Assembly (NCBI GenBank): GCA_035647435.1
Contig: DASRNM010000033.1
Location: forward strand, 1 to 8,473
DNA from: JAAZFZ01 sp035647435
GTDB taxonomy: Bacteria; Bacillota; Clostridia; Oscillospirales; Acutalibacteraceae
DNA length: 8,473 bases
Direction: 5' to 3'
Under the pieces are notes generated by a model, which did not search any database, was not told where the DNA came from, and was given only the letters and a program-made list of their open reading frames with translations. Shown piece after piece: positions 5,706 to 8,473 of this stretch (its first letter is position 1; each line of letters opens with the position of its first letter). The translations under genes were made by a program, and so were the position numbers.

Positions 5706-6608
5706 ATGAATTTTCGTACTGACCTTGCGCTAGAACGCAAAGAAATAATCAAAGAGGCGCAACCTGAAGGAATAAGATGCCAATCTTTCGAGAAGGACAG
5801 GGCAAGGGTTACAAAAATTGAGGTTGTAAATCAAAAAGGGGAGCAGGTGCTGGGTAAACCGATTGGAAAATATATAACAGTTGAAGTGCCCCCTTTTTCA
5901 AGGGAGGCACAGTTTCAAGATGGGCAACTTGATGCCGTCGCTAGAGAATTAACAGAACTTTTGCCAAAGAGCGGAACCGTGCTAGTTGTGGGGTTGGGCA
6001 ATACGGATATAACACCAGACGCATTGGGCCCCAAAAGCATAGAGCTTGTACTTGCAACACGCCATATAAGCAGCGAAATTGCAAAATCAGCGGGACTCGG
6101 CGACCTTCGACCGGTTGCGTGTTTTGTTCCAGGCGTGTTGGGGAGAACAGGCGTCGAAACGGGTGATTCGATTTCGGGTGTTGTGAAAATGATAAATCCT
6201 TCTGCTGTAATAACAATAGACGCACTTGCCGCACGCAGAATGTCCCGTTTGGGCACAACAGTGCAAATGGCTGATACGGGAGTTACACCCGGCTCGGGTG
6301 TCGGTAACGCAAGAACGCAAATTAATAGAAACACACTTGGAGTGCCTGTGATAGCTATTGGGGTGCCAACAGTTGTTGATGCAGGTACGCTTGCATATGA
6401 TTTATTGAGCAAAAATGGAGAAAACATTGAAGAAATTGATGAACAAACCGTTCGTCAAAGTTTTGAGCCGGAGGGCTCGCAAATGATGATAACACCCAGG
6501 GAAATTGACCTTGTCGTCGAGCGCGCTGCAAGACTGATAGCAATGGCAATCAATCGTGCGTTGCAACCGCATATTTCTGTTGAGGATATACTAACTCTCG
6601 TATCATAA
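5706..6608 (+). CDS. gpr: Germination protease GPR (peptidase family A25)
   Basis: The endopeptidase stored in the spore core that starts breakdown of the DNA-protecting small acid-soluble proteins at germination. Motifs: FRTDLALE at the N-terminus, VVGLGN and TPDALGP (about 94-109, Asp105 aligning with a catalytic aspartate), ATRHI, FVPGVLGRTGVETGD (about 140-154), ITIDALAAR (about 169-177, Asp172 aligning with the second aspartate), DTGVTPGSGVGN, GVPVIAIGVPTVVDA and the C-terminal MMITPREID. The start ATG 5706 has AAGGTG (5694-5699) six bases upstream; an in-frame TTG at 5673 has no ribosome site. At 300 residues it is shorter than the roughly 370-residue Bacillus protein, lacking most of the segment between VPTVVDA and MITP and nearly all of the N-terminal propeptide. 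It is followed by spoIIP after 188 bp on the same strand. Confidence 0.95.
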   Translation: MNFRTDLALERKEIIKEAQPEGIRCQSFEKDRARVTKIEVVNQKGEQVLGKPIGKYITVEVPPFSREAQFQDGQLDAVARELTELLPKSGTVLVVGLGNTDITPDALGPKSIELVLATRHISSEIAKSAGLGDLRPVACFVPGVLGRTGVETGDSISGVVKMINPSAVITIDALAARRMSRLGTTVQMADTGVTPGSGVGNARTQINRNTLGVPVIAIGVPTVVDAGTLAYDLLSKNGENIEEIDEQTVRQSFEPEGSQMMITPREIDLVVERAARLIAMAINRALQPHISVEDILTLVS

Positions 6609-6609
6609 C

Positions 6610-6638
6610 GAATATACAAAAGTAGTAAAGCATATAGA
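6610..6638 (+). promoter_or_regulatory. Candidate sigma-E promoter for spoIIP
   Basis: GAATATA (6610-6616, six of seven to GHATATT) and CATATAGA (6631-6638, five of eight to CATACAHT) are spaced by 14 bp, the usual sigma-E spacing. In B. subtilis spoIIP is a mother-cell sigma-E gene. A start near 6645 would leave a leader of about 150 bases. This is a match by eye only. Confidence 0.35.
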
Positions 6639-6694
6639 TTTTAGTGATTGGTATTTTGTTTTTAGGGTGCGAATCAGACTTCTAAATGCTTTAT

Positions 6695-6742
6695 TGAACA
6701 CTGTTTTGCAGGATAGCCCTGTTTATACAGGGGTATTGTTCA
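6695..6742 (+). promoter_or_regulatory. Nested hairpin in the spoIIP leader
   Basis: An inner stem CCCTGT (6717-6722) with ACAGGG (6727-6732) lies inside an outer pair TGAACA (6695-6700) with TGTTCA (6737-6742). No T run follows. It ends about 40 bases before the ribosome site and could affect RNA stability or readthrough from gpr. The role is unknown. Confidence 0.35.
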
Positions 6743-6796
6743 TTAGGCAATTGTATAAATTATTTTGAATAATGATATTGCTTGGAGGACAAACCT

Positions 6797-7948
6797 TTGA
6801 AACAGAGAATCGAAAAAGGCAGAGTAACTGCATTTTTTGCATTAGCCGTGCCCATACTGATTATAGTTATGACTACGGTTTTTGTTTCACCGAACAATGC
6901 AATAAAAAAACTGGCTCTTGTTAGCTGTGCAATAGCTATGCCCGAAAGCAGTCTGCGTGAGGTCAGTGAATGGCTGACACAAGGGGATGCCTCGCCGAGC
7001 GTTTTTTATGGAGCGAATCTAAAAGGTGCCGCTTCGCCGATAAATCAAAGCGAAAATGCGATGAAAGCCGAAAAACCCGTTGATTTAAAAAAAGTTCCCG
7101 ATGATATAGCTGCTCTTATGGCTAAACATGCAAATGATTCTAAAAATGATGTTAAAAATGGAAGTATTAATGAGTACACTTACGGCAAGTCAAGCGCCAC
7201 TTCAATTTATAAAAACATTCTAGTAAAGAATACTACCGCAACAAAATCAATCAACATCGAAAAGGTACTAAAGAGTGACATTAATCTACAAATCTCAGAT
7301 AAATCCAAGCCGGCAGTGCTTATTTTTCATACACATACAACAGAAGGCTTTGAAATTTTAGACAGAGGCTGGTACGCACAAAACTATAACGGCAGAACTC
7401 AGGACGAAACAAAAAACGTTGTCAGAGTAGGTGAAGAAATAGCACAGCAGCTTATAAAGGCTGGTTATGTTGTTATTCACGACAAAACTATACATGATCT
7501 AAAATACAGCGGTGCGTATGCTCGCTCAAGAGAAACCGTGCAAAAATATCTTGACAAATACCCCAACCTTCAGGTTGTTCTTGATGTTCACAGAGATGCA
7601 ATACATCAGGGAAACGGAGTCAAAGTCAAGCCGGTAACGGTAATAAACGAAAAGAAAGCCGCACAGGTAATGATTATTTCTGGCGCACAGGAGAGAAGCA
7701 TAAAGAATTTTCCGAATTGGGAAGAAAATTTAAGCTTTGCCGTTAAATTGCAAAAGACAGCCGAAGATATGTATTCGGGCTTAATGAGGCCGCTCCTTTT
7801 TTGCACTAGAAGATATAATATGGATATGACAAACTGTTCGTTATTGCTTGAAATGGGCAGTGATGTCAACACTTTAGACGAAGCTGCATATTCAGGCAGG
7901 CTTATAGGCAATGTGCTTGTGAAGGTTTTGGAGAGCTACTCAAAATAA
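6797..7948 (+). CDS. spoIIP: Stage II sporulation protein P, cell-wall amidase/endopeptidase
   Basis: With SpoIID and SpoIIM, SpoIIP thins septal peptidoglycan so that the mother-cell membrane can engulf the forespore. It is a zinc-dependent N-acetylmuramoyl-L-alanine amidase with endopeptidase activity. Seen here: one N-terminal membrane anchor (about residues 9-31), a polar linker to about 155, then the catalytic domain with LIFHTHTTEGFE (H178, H180, E183), LDVHRDAI (H265, D267) and LLLEMGSDVNTLDEA (E352). All key motifs are present. Length of 383 residues is close to the B. subtilis protein. I chose TTG 6797 because GGAGG (6784-6788) lies eight bases upstream; the alternative TTG 6782 is part of that ribosome site. 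The order gpr-spoIIP is conserved in spore formers. The next gene starts 26 bp after the stop and may be cotranscribed. Confidence 0.95.
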   Translation: MKQRIEKGRVTAFFALAVPILIIVMTTVFVSPNNAIKKLALVSCAIAMPESSLREVSEWLTQGDASPSVFYGANLKGAASPINQSENAMKAEKPVDLKKVPDDIAALMAKHANDSKNDVKNGSINEYTYGKSSATSIYKNILVKNTTATKSINIEKVLKSDINLQISDKSKPAVLIFHTHTTEGFEILDRGWYAQNYNGRTQDETKNVVRVGEEIAQQLIKAGYVVIHDKTIHDLKYSGAYARSRETVQKYLDKYPNLQVVLDVHRDAIHQGNGVKVKPVTVINEKKAAQVMIISGAQERSIKNFPNWEENLSFAVKLQKTAEDMYSGLMRPLLFCTRRYNMDMTNCSLLLEMGSDVNTLDEAAYSGRLIGNVLVKVLESYSK

Positions 7949-7974
7949 AGCTATATGAAAAGTGATGATGTAAA

Positions 7975-8295
7975 ATGAAAAAAAGAAGTGAGTTTTTTAG
8001 GATTCTGCGCTCGTATATTTTAACAATTACTGCAAGCCTATGCATTCTCGGCCTGTGCTGCGGAGTAATAATTGCAGGGAACAATACAAAAGCCCTGAGC
8101 GAGGGTGAGCGGGCGGCAACAGTTAGCGTTCAAACAGACGAAAAGGTTTCCTTGATTATTGACAAAAGCGAAAGAAGCTTTGAAGTTCCTCCGATTGATA
8201 AGCTTTATAATCTGGCTGCCTGTGCACCCGCCCCCTATGGAAATCTGGTTTTTGTTGTAAAAAGCATTTATTTTCTTGCAGATAGTTTAATGTAG
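7975..8295 (+). CDS. Small single-pass membrane protein, yqxA position
   Basis: A 106-residue protein with a basic N-terminus (MKKRSEFFRILR), one hydrophobic helix at about 14-34 (ILTITASLCILGLCCGVIIAG) and a polar C-terminal part of about 70 residues with a hydrophobic end. The topology suggests an anchor with the bulk outside. I do not recognise a domain. It sits directly after spoIIP where B. subtilis has yqxA (DUF3679, also a small one-pass protein), so it may be a divergent counterpart, but that rests on position and topology only. The ribosome site is weak (AAGTGATG a few bases before ATG), which fits translation following spoIIP. A strong terminator 15 bp after the stop marks it as the last gene of the unit. 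Confidence 0.7.
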   Translation: MKKRSEFFRILRSYILTITASLCILGLCCGVIIAGNNTKALSEGERAATVSVQTDEKVSLIIDKSERSFEVPPIDKLYNLAACAPAPYGNLVFVVKSIYFLADSLM

Positions 8296-8310
8296 CAACA
8301 AATAGTTTGA

Positions 8311-8350
8311 AACCTGTGTAAAGTTATTTAGCTTTACGCAGGTTTTTATA
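8311..8350 (+). terminator. Rho-independent terminator of the gpr-spoIIP unit
   Basis: AACCTGTGTAAAG (8311-8323) and CTTTACGCAGGTT (8332-8344) form a 13-bp stem with one T-G pair around an eight-base loop, followed by a T run (8343-8347). It is the clearest terminator in the window. Confidence 0.85.
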
Positions 8351-8432
8351 ATCTGCAAGTAGTTTTTGGTGAGCTATCAAATCACTATATCTTGTTTGAA
8401 CGGGCAATTATAGAACAATATTAAGCATTTTT

Positions 8433-8457
8433 TTTGTAAAGCTCTTAGGTTTACAAA
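8433..8457. repeat. Second hairpin downstream of the terminator
   Basis: TTTGTAAA (8433-8440) pairs perfectly with TTTACAAA (8450-8457) around nine bases. It is AT-rich with no long T run after it on the plus strand. Nothing else is visible between the terminator and the window edge. Confidence 0.4.
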
Positions 8458-8473
8458 GTTTTACATATAAAAC

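Noticed and set aside
5915..6427. A 170-codon minus-strand frame
   Set aside because: It lies wholly antisense to gpr, whose protein is unmistakable. The reverse frame has low-complexity S/T/P-rich translation and no ribosome site.
1..8473. CRISPR array, tRNA, rRNA, riboswitch or T-box
   Set aside because: No spaced direct repeats, cloverleaf or conserved leader motif was found by eye on either strand.

Overview
The window looks like a chromosomal piece from an endospore-forming, anaerobic-type Firmicute (class Clostridia, possibly a gut Oscillospirales or Lachnospirales relative). The main evidence is the right half, where rpsT (minus strand) is followed by gpr and spoIIP (plus strand). This order and orientation match the conserved rpsT-gpr-spoIIP block of Bacillus and Clostridia. 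Gpr and SpoIIP are sporulation and germination proteins, so the host is or was a spore former. The exact genus cannot be read from the sequence.

Layout. (1) Positions 1-610: a hairpin, then the first half of a livM-type branched-chain amino-acid ABC permease that stops being LivM-like at about 610. (2) About 611-3292: a complete divergent pair, an AraC-family regulator (minus) and a GH127/DUF1680 beta-L-arabinofuranosidase-type enzyme (plus), sharing a 117-bp promoter region. The regulator gene runs tail-first into the broken livM, and both reading frames cross the junction and become chimeric. (3) About 3293-3727: no intact gene, only an orphan 3' fragment of an unrecognised protein ending inside a perfect 17-bp inverted repeat. 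(4) 3728-5193: an IS256-family insertion sequence with an intact transposase and clear terminal inverted repeats, but no convincing target-site duplication. (5) 5194-8473: the core locus, with two hairpins behind rpsT, rpsT, gpr, spoIIP, a small one-pass membrane protein in the position held by yqxA in Bacillus subtilis, and a strong terminator.

How the parts work together. In the core locus, rpsT supplies ribosomal protein S20 in growing cells. Gpr degrades small acid-soluble spore proteins during germination. SpoIIP is a cell-wall hydrolase for engulfment. A sigma-F-like -10 lies before gpr and a sigma-E-like site before spoIIP, which fits known regulation in Bacillus. In the accessory part, the AraC protein probably senses an arabinose-containing sugar or a derived signal and activates the adjacent glycosidase gene, whose promoter has a good -10 but a poor -35. 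The left half (positions 1 to about 5193) looks like a site of repeated rearrangement beside a conserved core block: a cut transporter gene, a joined-in sugar unit, an orphan gene end and an insertion sequence. I see no clearly new biological system. The most useful leads are the livM/AraC junction with its 8-bp repeat, the palindrome with the orphan gene end, the structured non-coding end of the insertion sequence, and the short Gpr.
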